NCBI RefSeq assembly: GCF_014654725.1
Contig: NZ_JACVZV010000037.1
Coordinates: forward strand, 62,001-126,000
Length of the DNA: 64,000 bases
Direction: 5' to 3'
Origin: Vulcanococcus sp. Clear-D1
GTDB taxonomy: Bacteria; Cyanobacteriota; Cyanobacteriia; PCC-6307; Cyanobiaceae
Shown: positions 27,989 to 38,005 of the stretch, piece by piece
How positions within the stretch are numbered: the first letter of the stretch is position 1
Layout of the letters: each line of letters starts with the position of its first letter
Position numbers and translations under genes: made by a program
The notes under the pieces: generated by a model
The model's database searches: none
What the model was told of the DNA's origin: nothing
Seen by the model: only the letters and a program-made list of their open reading frames with translations

Positions 27989-30900
27989 GTGTTAGTGCTT
28001 GCTGGCTGCGGATTGATCGGCCTGGCCACTGCTGGTTGGATCGGCGCCGACCGTCTGGCTGAACGCCTTTACAACGCCCAGCGCCCCTGGCTGGAGCGGA
28101 TTGTGAGTGGCGCTCTCGGGCAGCCGCTGCAGCTGGGGCCTTACGCGGGCCTGCGCCCCCTGGGCTTGGCGGCGGGCCGTAGCCGTTTTCTGCCAGCGCC
28201 CAACAACCCCTCCAGCGTGGATGCGCCGGCGGTGGAACTGGCGCTGGATCCCCTCGGCAGCCTGCTGCAACGCGCCTTGGTGCTGCAGATCCGGGTGCTG
28301 AGGCCCACCGTGGAGCTGCGCCGCAATGCCCGCGGTGCCTTCTGGGAGTTGCCCACCCAGAAGCCCGGACGGGAACCACCGAGGGTGGCCTTGCGGATTC
28401 AGGTGCCCCAGCCCGGGCGGGGCGTGTTTCACAGCCTGGCGGGATCCATTCCGTTCACGCTGCGGGGTGAAGCCGATCTGCCGCTGTGGCGCCGTGAGGT
28501 TGATCTGCGTGGCACGCTCAGCCCGCAGGCTGGCGGGCAGTTGCCGTTCCAGTTGCAGGCCAATTGGCAGCAGCGTTCTTGGCGCCTGCAACTTCAGCCG
28601 CAGCGGCTTCCGCTCAAGCCCCTGGTGCCTCTGCTGCCGGTGGGTCTGCATGGCCAGCTGGTGGGACGCCTCGATGGCTTGGTGGAGGGGCAGCTGCTGC
28701 TGCAGCGCCGCTCCGGAGTTGGCAGCTGCTCCGGTGGCCTGAAGGCCACGGCTGTGCACTGGCGCCCCCAGGGCCTTCCTGATCCGCTGACGGCGCAGGC
28801 ACTGCCGCTGCAATGTTCCGAGCGTGGTTTGCGGCTGGCACCCTCGGCCCTGACCTGGGGTGATTGGCGCGGACGGCTGCAGGGTCAGCTGGCGTTGCCC
28901 AACGGAACGCTGCAGCTGCAGCTGCAGGCCCGAGAGCCCCGTGCAGGGCATCAGCTGCAGGCACTGTTGCGGGGGCCGTGGCAACAGCCCAACCTGCAAC
29001 TGTCCGCCGCGGTGCAGGGGCTACGTCTTGCTCAGCGGCCAGCCCAGCCCCTGCGGTTGGAGTCATTGATCGCGATTCGCAGTCAGCCCACATTCCGGCT
29101 CACGGTGCCGCGGTTGCAGCTGCGCTACGGCGATGCCAGCCTCCAGGCCAGTGGGGCACTCTGGCCGCTGCTTGAGCTGCGCAGCGGGGCGCTGCAGCTG
29201 GGCCGTGAGCTCAAGCCCGTTCTGGCTCCCCTGCTGGGAGATGCGCCGCGTCTGAGCGCTCTGTTGCAACAGCAGGGCGGTTGGACTCGCCCGCAGTTGC
29301 TGCTGGATCTGCGCCAGCAGGCCAATCCGCTGCTGGGCGATTGGCTCGCCCAACTGCGCTTGCAGCCGCAGTTGGTGGAACTGCAGCACTTCCAATCCCC
29401 TGTTTTGGAGGCATCAGGGAGGCTGCCTCTGCGCTCCGCCTCGCGCTCGGGTTGGAGCGTCGGTGCCCTGCAGCTTCAGCTCGATCTGCGCAGCTATCCC
29501 CTGGAGCGGCTGAGTGCACTGTTGGGCACCCGTTTACGCGGGCAGCTGGATGCCTGGGGAACAGTGGAGGGTCCTTTGGCGCAGCTGCACCCCAATCTGC
29601 AGCTGCTCGTGCGCGATCCAGGTGTTGGGCCGCTGCAGTTGCTGGAGAGCTGGCGAGGTGTGCTCCAGGGCTCACGCCTTGGCGGGGGCAACCTGGCGCT
29701 TGAGGCGCTGGCGCCGGCTCAGCCTGGCCAGTTGCAGGCCCAGCTGGATCGCCGCTGGTTGCCCCAGGCCGTGAGCCTGCAGCGTGAGGGCGGTTCGCTG
29801 CGCTTTGCCGGTGATCCACGCCGCTACCGCTGGAGCGCTGACGCGTTCCCCCTGGCGGGCCTGGAATTTGCCCTGGGGCCCAGCGGTCGCTTCCAGCCGT
29901 TGGGCGGTGCCTTGAGCGGTACGGGACAGCTGGATCTCCAACCGCTTTGGATCAGGGGCGAGATCCGCCTGGATCGCCCTCACGTGTTGGGTCTTTACGG
30001 CCGCCGCCTCACCGCCAGCGGCACCTACCGCCAGGGCCGCTACAGCGCCGAGGGGAACTGGCAGGGCGAACAGGACGACAGCGTGGCCATGCGCCTGCGG
30101 GGCGAGCAGGGTGGTCCGCTCTGGGCTCGTTTTGAAGCGCGCCGCTTCGGCTCCCAAACCCTGCAGGAGTTCTGGAGATCAGCCCAGCTCTGGCGCAGTG
30201 GGCCGCCTCGCCTGGCGGGCTCCTCTGCTGATCTCCAGGGCTTGGTGATCGACACCCTTGGGTTGAGCCTCAACGATCAGCTGCAGGCTCTGGAGCAGGC
30301 TCAGCTCCAGGTCGCCGCGGCGTTGGCCCGCCAGCGCCGCGCCTCTGAACGCCTCGATCCACGCCAGCTGCAGGGCCTTGTGGATGCCGACCTCACCCTC
30401 ACGGGGCCATCGATCGAGCGGCTCTCGCTGGATCTTGAGGCCAGTGGCCACCTGTGGTTGCGGGGCACCGATCGCGACCAGGCCCTCACGGCGGCTCCGG
30501 TGCAACTCACTCTGCGGGGGCCCCTCGGCGGTGCCACCACCTTTTCGGTGGAGCATCTGCCGCTGGCGCTCCTGGCCCTCTTCACCACCGTTCCCGACGG
30601 CCTCAGTGGTGGTCTGGCCGCAAGCGGCCGCTTTGCCCTCGGGGATGGCCGCCGCCGCCCCGAGCTTCAACTCGCCCTCGCCCTGCAGGATGCCTCCTTG
30701 GCAGGTGCACCGCTGCGGCTGGAGCGGGGTGATCTGGCCCTGGACAACGGCAACATCAACATCGATTGGTCGCTGCGTAGCGACGGAGCCGCCAACAGCG
30801 TTGATGTGAAGGGCACGCTGCCGCTGCAGCCCACCAGCGACGCGTTGGAGTTGCGGGTGGCCAGCCGCGGCGATGGGTTGCAGTTCCTCTCGGTGCTTGG

Positions 30901-32347
30901 GGGGCCCGGGGTCCAGTGGCAGCAGGGCAGTGTCGACCTGCAGCTGCTCGTGCGGGGCTCCCTGCAAACCCCGGTAGCCAATGGCTTCCTGCGCTTCCGC
31001 GACGGCGTGTTGCAGGTGGCCGGGCAGACCATGCGCGAGCTGGAGGCCACGGTTCTGTTTGATTTCAGTGAGCTGGAGCTGCAACAGCTCACCGCCCGCA
31101 TCGGCGATCAGGGGCAGATCAGTGGCAGCGGCCAGCTCGGGTTGATCGAGCCGTTGGCTCAACCCAAGCGCCGGCTGGCGCTGCAGGTGCAGCAGGCCCC
31201 GTTCAAGGTGCCGCGCATGCAGGCCATCGCCAGCGGCGAGGTGCAGGTGGGGGGCTCCTTGCGCTCGCCGGAGCTATCGGGTGAGCTGCAACTGAGCCGC
31301 GGCAGCCTGAATGTGCAACCCGGCCAGCTCTCCACCGAAGACGAGCCCACCCGACCCGTGACGGTGCGGGAGCTGGTGGAAGCCAAGTGGGACTTCAAGC
31401 AACCGCTGCTGGTGATGGGCCAGCAGCTGGAAAGTTCTGCCAGCCAGGACCTTCGTGCGGCGGTGCCGGATCTGCCCTTCCTCCGCTTCAACGCCCTGCG
31501 CCTGCGGCTGGGGCCTGATCTGAAGGTGGGCGTACCCAACGTGCTCAACTTCAACACCGGTGGGGTGCTCACCCTGCGCGGTGCTCTCGATCCATCGCTG
31601 CAGGTGAGCGGTGTGGTGCGGCTGCTCAACGGCCGCCTCAGCTTGTTCACCACCAACTTCAGCCTCGATCCCGACGCCCCCAACGTGGCGGTGTTTACCC
31701 CGAGTCTTGGCCTGATTCCCTACGTCGACATCGCCCTGCGCACCCGGGTTTCCGACACGCTCGTGGCCAACGAAACCAATCGCTCCAATCTCTACGACTG
31801 GAACGTGAATGCGCCGGCCAATTCCATCGATCAGCTGCGCCTGGTGAAGGTGCGGGTGGAGGCCTCCGGTCCGGCTGATCGCCTCGCTGACAACATTCGC
31901 CTCACCAGTTCACCGCCGCTGCCGCAGGAGCGGTTGGTGGCGTTGATCGGTGGCAACTCTCTGGTGGGTCTGGCCGGGGGCAATGCCGGTGCGGCCCTGG
32001 CCACGGTGCTGGGCCAATCGCTGCTCTCGCCTGTGGTGGGCGGCCTCAGCGATGCCTTCGGCCAAAGGCTCACCTTTGCGCTCTATCCCACCTACTTCGC
32101 GCCGGAGGAGGTGGTGGCTTCCGAGAACCGCTCCCGCCGCTTGCCTTCGCAGCTGGTGTTGGGCTCGGAGATCGGTCTGGATGTCACCGAGCGCTTCAAT
32201 TTCTCGGTGTTGGCAGCGCCCAACCGCAGCGATATCCCTCCTCAGGTCACGCTCCGCTATCAAGCCAGTGATCGGGTGGGCGTACAGACCTCGATTGATA
32301 CCCAGGGCCGTTGGCAAAGCCAGTTGCAGTTGCTCTTCCGCTTTTAG
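27989..32347 (+). CDS. TamB-like translocation and assembly module protein (DUF490)
   Basis: About 1452 residues. An N-terminal helix (VLVLAGCGLIGLATAGWIGA) anchors the protein in the inner membrane and the rest is a long repetitive beta-taco fold spanning the periplasm, ending in the TamB domain: NFNTGGVLTLRGALDPSLQV, LNGRLSLFTTNFSLDP, RLVKVRVEASGPADRL and LPQERLVALIGG. TamB-like proteins carry phospholipids to the outer membrane or assist its proteins. Cyanobacterial members are usually this large. Start is GTG 27989 (or GTG 27995); there is no ATG, and codons upstream are out of homology. No TamA/BamA gene is in the window. The ROK gene follows after 9 bases. Confidence 0.88.
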   Translation: MLVLAGCGLIGLATAGWIGADRLAERLYNAQRPWLERIVSGALGQPLQLGPYAGLRPLGLAAGRSRFLPAPNNPSSVDAPAVELALDPLGSLLQRALVLQIRVLRPTVELRRNARGAFWELPTQKPGREPPRVALRIQVPQPGRGVFHSLAGSIPFTLRGEADLPLWRREVDLRGTLSPQAGGQLPFQLQANWQQRSWRLQLQPQRLPLKPLVPLLPVGLHGQLVGRLDGLVEGQLLLQRRSGVGSCSGGLKATAVHWRPQGLPDPLTAQALPLQCSERGLRLAPSALTWGDWRGRLQGQLALPNGTLQLQLQAREPRAGHQLQALLRGPWQQPNLQLSAAVQGLRLAQRPAQPLRLESLIAIRSQPTFRLTVPRLQLRYGDASLQASGALWPLLELRSGALQLGRELKPVLAPLLGDAPRLSALLQQQGGWTRPQLLLDLRQQANPLLGDWLAQLRLQPQLVELQHFQSPVLEASGRLPLRSASRSGWSVGALQLQLDLRSYPLERLSALLGTRLRGQLDAWGTVEGPLAQLHPNLQLLVRDPGVGPLQLLESWRGVLQGSRLGGGNLALEALAPAQPGQLQAQLDRRWLPQAVSLQREGGSLRFAGDPRRYRWSADAFPLAGLEFALGPSGRFQPLGGALSGTGQLDLQPLWIRGEIRLDRPHVLGLYGRRLTASGTYRQGRYSAEGNWQGEQDDSVAMRLRGEQGGPLWARFEARRFGSQTLQEFWRSAQLWRSGPPRLAGSSADLQGLVIDTLGLSLNDQLQALEQAQLQVAAALARQRRASERLDPRQLQGLVDADLTLTGPSIERLSLDLEASGHLWLRGTDRDQALTAAPVQLTLRGPLGGATTFSVEHLPLALLALFTTVPDGLSGGLAASGRFALGDGRRRPELQLALALQDASLAGAPLRLERGDLALDNGNINIDWSLRSDGAANSVDVKGTLPLQPTSDALELRVASRGDGLQFLSVLGGPGVQWQQGSVDLQLLVRGSLQTPVANGFLRFRDGVLQVAGQTMRELEATVLFDFSELELQQLTARIGDQGQISGSGQLGLIEPLAQPKRRLALQVQQAPFKVPRMQAIASGEVQVGGSLRSPELSGELQLSRGSLNVQPGQLSTEDEPTRPVTVRELVEAKWDFKQPLLVMGQQLESSASQDLRAAVPDLPFLRFNALRLRLGPDLKVGVPNVLNFNTGGVLTLRGALDPSLQVSGVVRLLNGRLSLFTTNFSLDPDAPNVAVFTPSLGLIPYVDIALRTRVSDTLVANETNRSNLYDWNVNAPANSIDQLRLVKVRVEASGPADRLADNIRLTSSPPLPQERLVALIGGNSLVGLAGGNAGAALATVLGQSLLSPVVGGLSDAFGQRLTFALYPTYFAPEEVVASENRSRRLPSQLVLGSEIGLDVTERFNFSVLAAPNRSDIPPQVTLRYQASDRVGVQTSIDTQGRWQSQLQLLFRF

Positions 32348-32356
32348 GTTGCTGCC

Positions 32357-33247
32357 ATGGCCCAGTTGATCGGTGTGGATCTGGGCGGCACGGCGATCAA
32401 GCTGGGCCGCTTCACGGTGGAGGGGCAGCTGCTGGCTGAGCTGGAGGTGCCCACGCCCCAGCCGCCGATGCCCGGCGCGGTGGTGATCGCCCTTGTGGAG
32501 GCCGTGCAGCAGCTCGATCCCGATGGCCTCGCGACCTGTGTGGGGGTTGGCCTACCGGGCCCGATGGATGGGGCGGGCCGGGTGGCGCGGATTTGCATCA
32601 ACCTGACGGGTTGGGAGCAGATTCCCCTGGCCGAGTGGCTGGAGCCGCAGCTGCAGCGGCGCGTCACCCTCGCCAATGACGGCAATTGCGCCGTGGTGGG
32701 GGAGGCCTGGCAGGGCGCAGCCAGGGGCTACCGCGATGTGCTGCTGCTCACCCTCGGCACGGGCGTGGGCGGTGGGGTGTTGCTGGGCGGCAGCTTGTTC
32801 ACGGGGCACGGCGGTGCGGCGGCTGAGCCTGGTCTGATCTGCATCGATCCTGAGGGGCCTGCCTGCAACAGCGGCAACCGTGGATCCCTGGAGCAGTTCT
32901 GCAGCATCGGCGCGCTGGCTCGCGAATCTCCCCTGACCCCTCAGGAGCTCTGCCGTCTTGCCGGCAACGGCGATGCAGAAGCCCTGGCGATCTGGCGGCG
33001 TTACGGCCGGCATCTGGGGGTTGGGCTGAGCTCGCTGATCTATGTGCTCACCCCCGAGTTGGTGTTGATCGGCGGTGGCCTCAGTGCCGCGAGTGAGCAT
33101 TTTCTGCCTGCAGCACTGGCGGAAGTGGAGCAGCGGGTGCAGCGTGAGAGCCGCCAGGGCTTGGAGCTGCGTCGCTGCGCCCTGGGCAATGGGGCCGGCC
33201 GTCTCGGTGCTGCCCGCCTCGCTCTTGATCGGCTGCTCAACGCCTAG
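32357..33247 (+). CDS. ROK-family sugar kinase (glucokinase-like)
   Basis: 296 residues. The phosphate loop [16 protein letters not shown] is at 4-19, the ROK signature [20 protein letters not shown] at 65-84, catalytic D108 in [14 protein letters not shown], and [13 protein letters not shown] at 133-145. The zinc site is altered: H151 is kept, but the usual CxCGxxGC is C170-NSGNRGS, with one cysteine left of three. Many ROK kinases use glucose, mannose or N-acetylglucosamine. A second, unrelated glucokinase gene lies at 44344. It is in the tight + strand unit from TamB to proA. Confidence 0.87.
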   Translation: MAQLIGVDLGGTAIKLGRFTVEGQLLAELEVPTPQPPMPGAVVIALVEAVQQLDPDGLATCVGVGLPGPMDGAGRVARICINLTGWEQIPLAEWLEPQLQRRVTLANDGNCAVVGEAWQGAARGYRDVLLLTLGTGVGGGVLLGGSLFTGHGGAAAEPGLICIDPEGPACNSGNRGSLEQFCSIGALARESPLTPQELCRLAGNGDAEALAIWRRYGRHLGVGLSSLIYVLTPELVLIGGGLSAASEHFLPAALAEVEQRVQRESRQGLELRRCALGNGAGRLGAARLALDRLLNA

Positions 33248-33252
33248 CTGGG

Positions 33253-34584
33253 ATGATGCGCCCAGTGCCCGCCGCGCCTGTGAGCGTTCCCGATCCCACC
33301 CCCGATCTGCTGCAACGGGCCGCCGCTGTGCGTCGAGCGGCCATGGGGCTCGGTCGCCTCAGTGATCCCATGCGCCGGCAGGCCGTAGAGGCCATGGCTG
33401 CGGCACTCGAGACTGCTGCGGATCAGATCCTTGCTGCCAATCAGGCGGATCTTGAAGCGGCCGCCGCTGATGGTCTGGCACCGGCACTGGTGGCTCGCCT
33501 GAAGCTGGATGCGGGCAAATTGGCCGGTGGAATCGAGGGTGTGCGCCAGGTGGCTCAGCTGCCTGATCCCCTGGGGGTGCGTCAGTTGCACCGCGAGCTG
33601 GATCAAGGCTTGATGCTCGAGCGCGTCAGTGTTCCGCTCGGTGTGCTTGGGGTGATTTTCGAAGCCCGCCCCGATGCGGTGATGCAGATCGCCTCGCTGG
33701 CGATTCGCTCGGGCAACGGCGCGATGCTGAAGGGTGGCCGGGAAGCCAGCCACAGCTGCGCGGCCATCCTGGAAGCCTTGCGCGCCGGGCTCGCCACCAG
33801 TGCCGTGGATCCCGCGGCGCTTGAGCTGCTCACCTCCCGCCAAGAGAGCCTTGGGCTGCTCAAGCTCGATGGTCTGGTGGATCTGATCATTCCTCGCGGA
33901 TCCAACGAGCTGGTGCGGTTCATCCAAGACAACACCCGCATTCCGGTGCTGGGCCATGCCGATGGGATCTGCCACCTGTATGTCGATCGGGAGGTGGACA
34001 TCGAGCAGGCCCTGCGCATAGCCATCGATGCCAAAACCCAATACCCCGCTGCTTGCAATGCCATCGAAACGCTGTTGGTGCATCGCGAGGCTGCGCCAGC
34101 CTTTCTGGCTGCTGCACTGCCGGCCATGGCCGCAGCCGGTGTGGCCCTGCGCGGCGATGCCGCTGCCCAGGCGCTTGGTGTGAGTGAAGCCGCCAGCGAC
34201 GACGACTGGCGCAGCGAATACTCCGATCTGGTGCTCGCCGTGCGGGTGGTGGATTCGCTCGAGCAGGCTCTGGATCACATCAGCCGCTATGGCTCCCGCC
34301 ATACCGATGCCATCTGCACCACCAACGCCTCCACGGCGGAGGTATTTCTCCGCAGTGTGGATAGCGCCGGTGTGTATGTGAACTGCTCCACCCGTTTTGC
34401 CGATGGCTTTCGCTACGGCTTCGGCGCTGAGGTGGGCATCTCGACCCAAACCCTGCCTCCCCGCGGCCCTGTGGGGTTGGAGGGTTTGGTCACTTATCGC
34501 TACTTGATGCGCGGCGATGGCCATATCGCCGCCGATTACGCCAGTGGCGTGCGCAGTTTCACCCACCGCGATCTGCCGCTGTGA
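33253..34584 (+). CDS. proA: Gamma-glutamyl phosphate reductase
   Basis: Second step of proline synthesis: reduces glutamyl-5-phosphate to the semialdehyde with NADPH. 443 residues with the family blocks [33 protein letters not shown], active-site cysteine in [12 protein letters not shown], and the C-terminal [15 protein letters not shown]. The start could be ATG 33253 or a GTG a little downstream ([10 protein letters not shown]). The end overlaps folB by four bases (GTGA). Confidence 0.97.
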   Translation: MMRPVPAAPVSVPDPTPDLLQRAAAVRRAAMGLGRLSDPMRRQAVEAMAAALETAADQILAANQADLEAAAADGLAPALVARLKLDAGKLAGGIEGVRQVAQLPDPLGVRQLHRELDQGLMLERVSVPLGVLGVIFEARPDAVMQIASLAIRSGNGAMLKGGREASHSCAAILEALRAGLATSAVDPAALELLTSRQESLGLLKLDGLVDLIIPRGSNELVRFIQDNTRIPVLGHADGICHLYVDREVDIEQALRIAIDAKTQYPAACNAIETLLVHREAAPAFLAAALPAMAAAGVALRGDAAAQALGVSEAASDDDWRSEYSDLVLAVRVVDSLEQALDHISRYGSRHTDAICTTNASTAEVFLRSVDSAGVYVNCSTRFADGFRYGFGAEVGISTQTLPPRGPVGLEGLVTYRYLMRGDGHIAADYASGVRSFTHRDLPL

Positions 34585-34955
34585 GCGCTCCGGCGGATCG
34601 TGTGCTGGTGCGGGGCCTGCGCCTCTGGGCCCATGTGGGGGTGCTCGAGCGCGAGCGGGTAACAGGCCAGTGGTTTGAGCTGGATTTCAGCTTGGGCTGC
34701 AACCTCAGTGTCGCCGCCGCCGCGGATGCGCTCGAGCACAGCCTCGACTACAGCCTGGCGATCCAGGACCTGCAACGTCAGGCCCGCATGATCCGTTGCC
34801 TCACCTTGGAACATTGGAGTGATCAGATCTTCAGCCTGCTGGAGGAGATCTACGGCGACGTGCCGATCTGGCTGGAATTGCGTAAATGTCAGGCCCCAGT
34901 GCCTGGCTTCTGCGGCATCGTGGCGGTGCAACGCTCGCGGCGCTGGCCGACATGA
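34581..34955 (+). CDS. folB: Dihydroneopterin aldolase
   Basis: Cleaves 7,8-dihydroneopterin in folate synthesis. 124 residues; GTG start at 34581 overlapping the proA stop. Visible family elements: [19 protein letters not shown] at the start, the active-site glutamate region [14 protein letters not shown], and the ending [20 protein letters not shown], where lysine is the conserved base. It overlaps the next gene by four bases (ATGA), so proA, folB and the hydrolase are translationally linked. Confidence 0.93.
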   Translation: MSAPADRVLVRGLRLWAHVGVLERERVTGQWFELDFSLGCNLSVAAAADALEHSLDYSLAIQDLQRQARMIRCLTLEHWSDQIFSLLEEIYGDVPIWLELRKCQAPVPGFCGIVAVQRSRRWPT

Positions 34956-35548
34956 CCCGTCCGCTTGTGCTCCTGCATGGGCTGTGGGACACGCCACGCT
35001 TATTCCGGCGCCTTGAAGAAGAGCTGCTGCGGCGCAGCCCTGCGCTGGAGTTGTTTGCTCCCCATCTGCCCCATCGGTTCGGGGCGGTGCCGATCCGTGA
35101 ACTCGCGGCTCAGCTGGCTTCTTTGATCGAGGCCCGGTTCGGCTTCGACACTCCGTTGGATCTGTTTGGATTTTCGATGGGCGGGGTGATCGGTCGCACC
35201 TGGCTCCAGGAGCACCGGGGCTGTCAGCGCACCCGTCGCTTTGTCTGCCTGGGTAGTCCTCAGAACGGCACGCTTGCGGCTCAGTTGGTGCCGCGCTCCC
35301 TGTTGGCAGGCATTGCCGATATGAAGATCGGCAGTGCACTGCTGCGCGATTTGCAGCGGGATCAGGTTCTGCTTGCGTCACTGGAGTGCCACAGCCTGTT
35401 CACCCCCACCGACATCACCGTGTTCCCCGGTTGGCGGGCGGTGTTGCCGCTGGGCACTCGTCGGCCGTTGCCGGTGTTCACCCACCGCCAGCTCATCATT
35501 CACCCAAGGGCCGTGTGCGCTGTGGCTGACATTCTCCTGGCTCCCTAA
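34952..35548 (+). CDS. Alpha/beta hydrolase, lipase-like
   Basis: 198 residues from ATG 34952. LVLLHGLWDTPRLFRRLEEE carries the oxyanion HG, the nucleophile elbow is LFGFSMGGVIG, and RFVCLGSPQNGTL is typical of triacylglycerol lipase-like hydrolases; the histidine may be in FTHRQLIIHP. It probably acts on a lipid or acyl ester. It overlaps folB by four bases. Cyanobacterial relatives are often annotated as permuted papain or lipase proteins, with no proven substrate. Confidence 0.83.
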   Translation: MTRPLVLLHGLWDTPRLFRRLEEELLRRSPALELFAPHLPHRFGAVPIRELAAQLASLIEARFGFDTPLDLFGFSMGGVIGRTWLQEHRGCQRTRRFVCLGSPQNGTLAAQLVPRSLLAGIADMKIGSALLRDLQRDQVLLASLECHSLFTPTDITVFPGWRAVLPLGTRRPLPVFTHRQLIIHPRAVCAVADILLAP

Positions 35549-35636
35549 TCGGCAACAGATCCTTACCGCTCCCGGCTGATCACTTGCCTCGAGGCTGCCT
35601 CGGAATTAACAGTGCGCTTATCACTACACGCAAGCC

Positions 35637-36341
35637 ATGTGCTTTTCGGCCTCTGCCAGCTTTACAGCCTCCGCAGTGCTGATGCCCCTGGGCCTTTACA
35701 GCACCCACCTGGCCCGCACGAATCGGCAGCCTAATTACGTTCCCTTGGCGCTGGTTCCTTTTTTCTTCGGTGTTCAGCAGTTCATTGAAGGCCTGGAGTG
35801 GACGGCCCTCGATCACGGCCGCACCGAGCCGCTCACAACGCTGGCGGGTTTGGGATTTCTGTTTTTTGCCTATTGCTTCTGGATGGTCTGGATCCCTTGG
35901 AGTGCCTGGTCGATCAGTCGTAGCACCGATTCCCGCGGCCTGCAAAACCGGCTGCGTTGGGTGGCGATCGTGAGCACGGTGCTTGGCATCGCCTTCTACC
36001 TGCCGGTGCTGTTCAATCCTCCTGCCGTTCAGCCGGCGGTCCACAGCACTGGGCGACTGCTCTACGACGTTTCCAATTTGCACAGCATTGTTCACAACTT
36101 TGTGAACACCGAGCCTGTCGGTGAGCTCGTTTACTGGGGCTTCATTGTTCTGCCATTGATTGCTGTTGCTGATCAGGCGGTGAAGCTGTTCGGTGTGCTG
36201 ATCTTCGTGTCGATCTTCCTCACCTGGCTCACCTACAGCGCCACCTTTAATTCGGTCTGGTGCTTCTATTGCGCGGTCCTCTCGATTGTTGTGATCTGGA
36301 TTGTCAACCGTCCTCATCTGCGCAGCTCGCCTCAGGTTTGA
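35637..36341 (+). CDS. DUF6629-like membrane protein
   Basis: 234 residues with the distinctive MCFSASASFTASAVL start and about seven membrane helices (for example PLALVPFFFGVQQFIEGLEW and ALVPFFF before it; VFYCAVLSIVVIWIV-like end reads CFYCAVLSIVVIWIVN). FGVQQFIEGLEW is a conserved block of this poorly studied bacterial family. Function unknown. It heads three consecutive + strand genes of membrane or hydrolase type. The 88 bases upstream contain no gene. Confidence 0.75.
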   Translation: MCFSASASFTASAVLMPLGLYSTHLARTNRQPNYVPLALVPFFFGVQQFIEGLEWTALDHGRTEPLTTLAGLGFLFFAYCFWMVWIPWSAWSISRSTDSRGLQNRLRWVAIVSTVLGIAFYLPVLFNPPAVQPAVHSTGRLLYDVSNLHSIVHNFVNTEPVGELVYWGFIVLPLIAVADQAVKLFGVLIFVSIFLTWLTYSATFNSVWCFYCAVLSIVVIWIVNRPHLRSSPQV

Positions 36342-36365
36342 TCGGGCGCCTGAGGGCTCGCCGCG

Positions 36366-36908
36366 ATGTTGCTGGAACTGGAGCGTGTTCTGAATGGCCT
36401 GGGCAGCTGGCTGATCCGTGCTGACCTGGGCCTTGGCCTGCTGTTCGTGGTGGGGATCTCGATGTCGCTCTCCCATGTGTTTGGCCTGTTCGCCAACCGC
36501 TTGGGTGCTCGGCAGATCCTCTGGCGGCTGGTGTTTGATGCGCTGGTGCTGGCCTCGGCCTTTCTGTTGAGCAGCTCCATCGACATGGTGCTGCTCAATC
36601 TCTATGGATCCAACCCGGTTCACCCCAGTGCTTTTGTGGACGGAATCGCCAGCTGTTTGCTACCAGCCTGTTTCTATGTGTGCGTCGCCGCTCCTTACAT
36701 CGGCGAAACCATTGGCTTGGTGATCTGGGTGTTGACCCATCTCAATGTGGTTACCTTTGTGCACGTGCGCTTCGATCTCCCGTGGGATCAGGCGCTTGGG
36801 CTCACCACGCCCGGCTATCTCTTGGCGCTTCTGCTGGTGGCCTTGCTGTTTCGTCAGAGCTGGCAACGGGGCTACGCGATGCTCGCCTCGGAGCTGGCTG
36901 AACCATGA
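36366..36908 (+). CDS. Multi-spanning membrane protein of unknown function
   Basis: 180 residues, about five hydrophobic segments (LGLGLLFVVGISMSLSHVFG; ALVLASAFLLSSSIDMVLL; IGETIGLVIWVLTHLNVVTF; GYLLALLLVALLF). The loop segments are short. It is reminiscent of Yip1-like or small permease-like membrane proteins, but I cannot place it. Its ATGA stop overlaps the start of the next gene, so the two are probably made together. Confidence 0.65.
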   Translation: MLLELERVLNGLGSWLIRADLGLGLLFVVGISMSLSHVFGLFANRLGARQILWRLVFDALVLASAFLLSSSIDMVLLNLYGSNPVHPSAFVDGIASCLLPACFYVCVAAPYIGETIGLVIWVLTHLNVVTFVHVRFDLPWDQALGLTTPGYLLALLLVALLFRQSWQRGYAMLASELAEP

Positions 36909-38005
36909 AGGCCGCCGCTCGCCTGCATCCTTGGAGCCAGCGCTTCAACCTCAAACTGCTGCTGCTCGTTCTGGCGATTGGCCTCGGCATCAACCTGGTG
37001 GGCCTGGGGCATCTAGCCCTGGTTGTGCGCTCCGCCCTGTCGCCCGCGGATCTGCTGCTGTTGCTGCAGCTGATCGGTTTGCTGCTGATGGTCTTGATCG
37101 CGGCAGCCGGGATCTATTCGCTGGTGAGCGAATTTGCTTTCTGGGAAGGGTGGCTGCAGGGCTTACCCGCCCCAGGCACACTCTTTGATCGCGGGCCACC
37201 GGCAGCAGGCTCGCATCGTTGCTATCTGGTGTATCTCGATGGCATCCACCAGTTGGAGCGTGATCACCCGCCGCGGGTCTCCGCCTTTCTGGAACTGCTG
37301 GAGCAGCAGCTGGCCGCTGAAATCCTGCTGGTGCGTGGCCTGGAAACTTACACCGTGATGCCGGTGGCCTTGGCTGAAGATGCCGGCAGCGAATGGTTCT
37401 GGCGGCGGCTGTTTGCCCTGCAGGAACAACATCCCAATGGCCTGGTGCAGCTGTTGGCTGCGGTGCTGGTGCAGGCCAACAACGTGATCAAGGTGGGGAT
37501 TTCCTCGGATCGGCGCTACGGCCCGATCCTCAATTACGAGCTTGCGTTGAAAATCAGCTTGCGATTGGCCGAGGCTGGATTCCGCCCGGATGCCGGCAGC
37601 CGCATCGTGCTCACCGGCTACAGCGGCGGAGCCGAGATGGCTATGGGTGTGGCTGATTACTTGCGCCGAATTACTCGGGCACCGGTGAGCATCATCAGCT
37701 TCTGCGGTGTGTTCAGTGGCAATCAGGAGCTGCATCAGCTCGCAGGGATCACCACGATTGTGGGCAGCAAGGATCCCGTTGCGGCCTTTGGCCGCATCGC
37801 CTACCCGGGTCGATCACCCCTGCTGCCCCTCTCCAACTGGAACAAAGCTCTTGCTGCAGGCCAGATCCAGCGTTCGCTGATCGAGGGAATGAATCACAAC
37901 GGCAGCCACGGCCCGTTTTCCGAAGCCTTCCGCCAGCGCGTGATCAAGGCGATTCTGGCTGCACTGGATGCGCCAATTGCTGCACCAACACAAACGGGCT
38001 GTTGA
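36905..38005 (+). CDS. Membrane-anchored protein with GxSxG hydrolase-like motif
   Basis: 366 residues. Two N-terminal membrane helices (LKLLLLVLAIGLGINLVGLG; LIGLLLMVLIAAAGIYSLV) lead to a soluble domain with YLVYLDGIHQLERDHPPRV, the nucleophile-elbow-like VLTGYSGGAEMAMGVADYL, a strand IISFCGVFSGN and a plausible histidine in GMNHNGSHGPFSE. This is the order of an alpha/beta hydrolase, so a cytoplasmic or lumenal ester hydrolase is likely, but no close family comes to mind. It overlaps the previous gene by four bases and the convergent gene at 37944 by 62. Confidence 0.7.
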   Translation: MKAAARLHPWSQRFNLKLLLLVLAIGLGINLVGLGHLALVVRSALSPADLLLLLQLIGLLLMVLIAAAGIYSLVSEFAFWEGWLQGLPAPGTLFDRGPPAAGSHRCYLVYLDGIHQLERDHPPRVSAFLELLEQQLAAEILLVRGLETYTVMPVALAEDAGSEWFWRRLFALQEQHPNGLVQLLAAVLVQANNVIKVGISSDRRYGPILNYELALKISLRLAEAGFRPDAGSRIVLTGYSGGAEMAMGVADYLRRITRAPVSIISFCGVFSGNQELHQLAGITTIVGSKDPVAAFGRIAYPGRSPLLPLSNWNKALAAGQIQRSLIEGMNHNGSHGPFSEAFRQRVIKAILAALDAPIAAPTQTGC

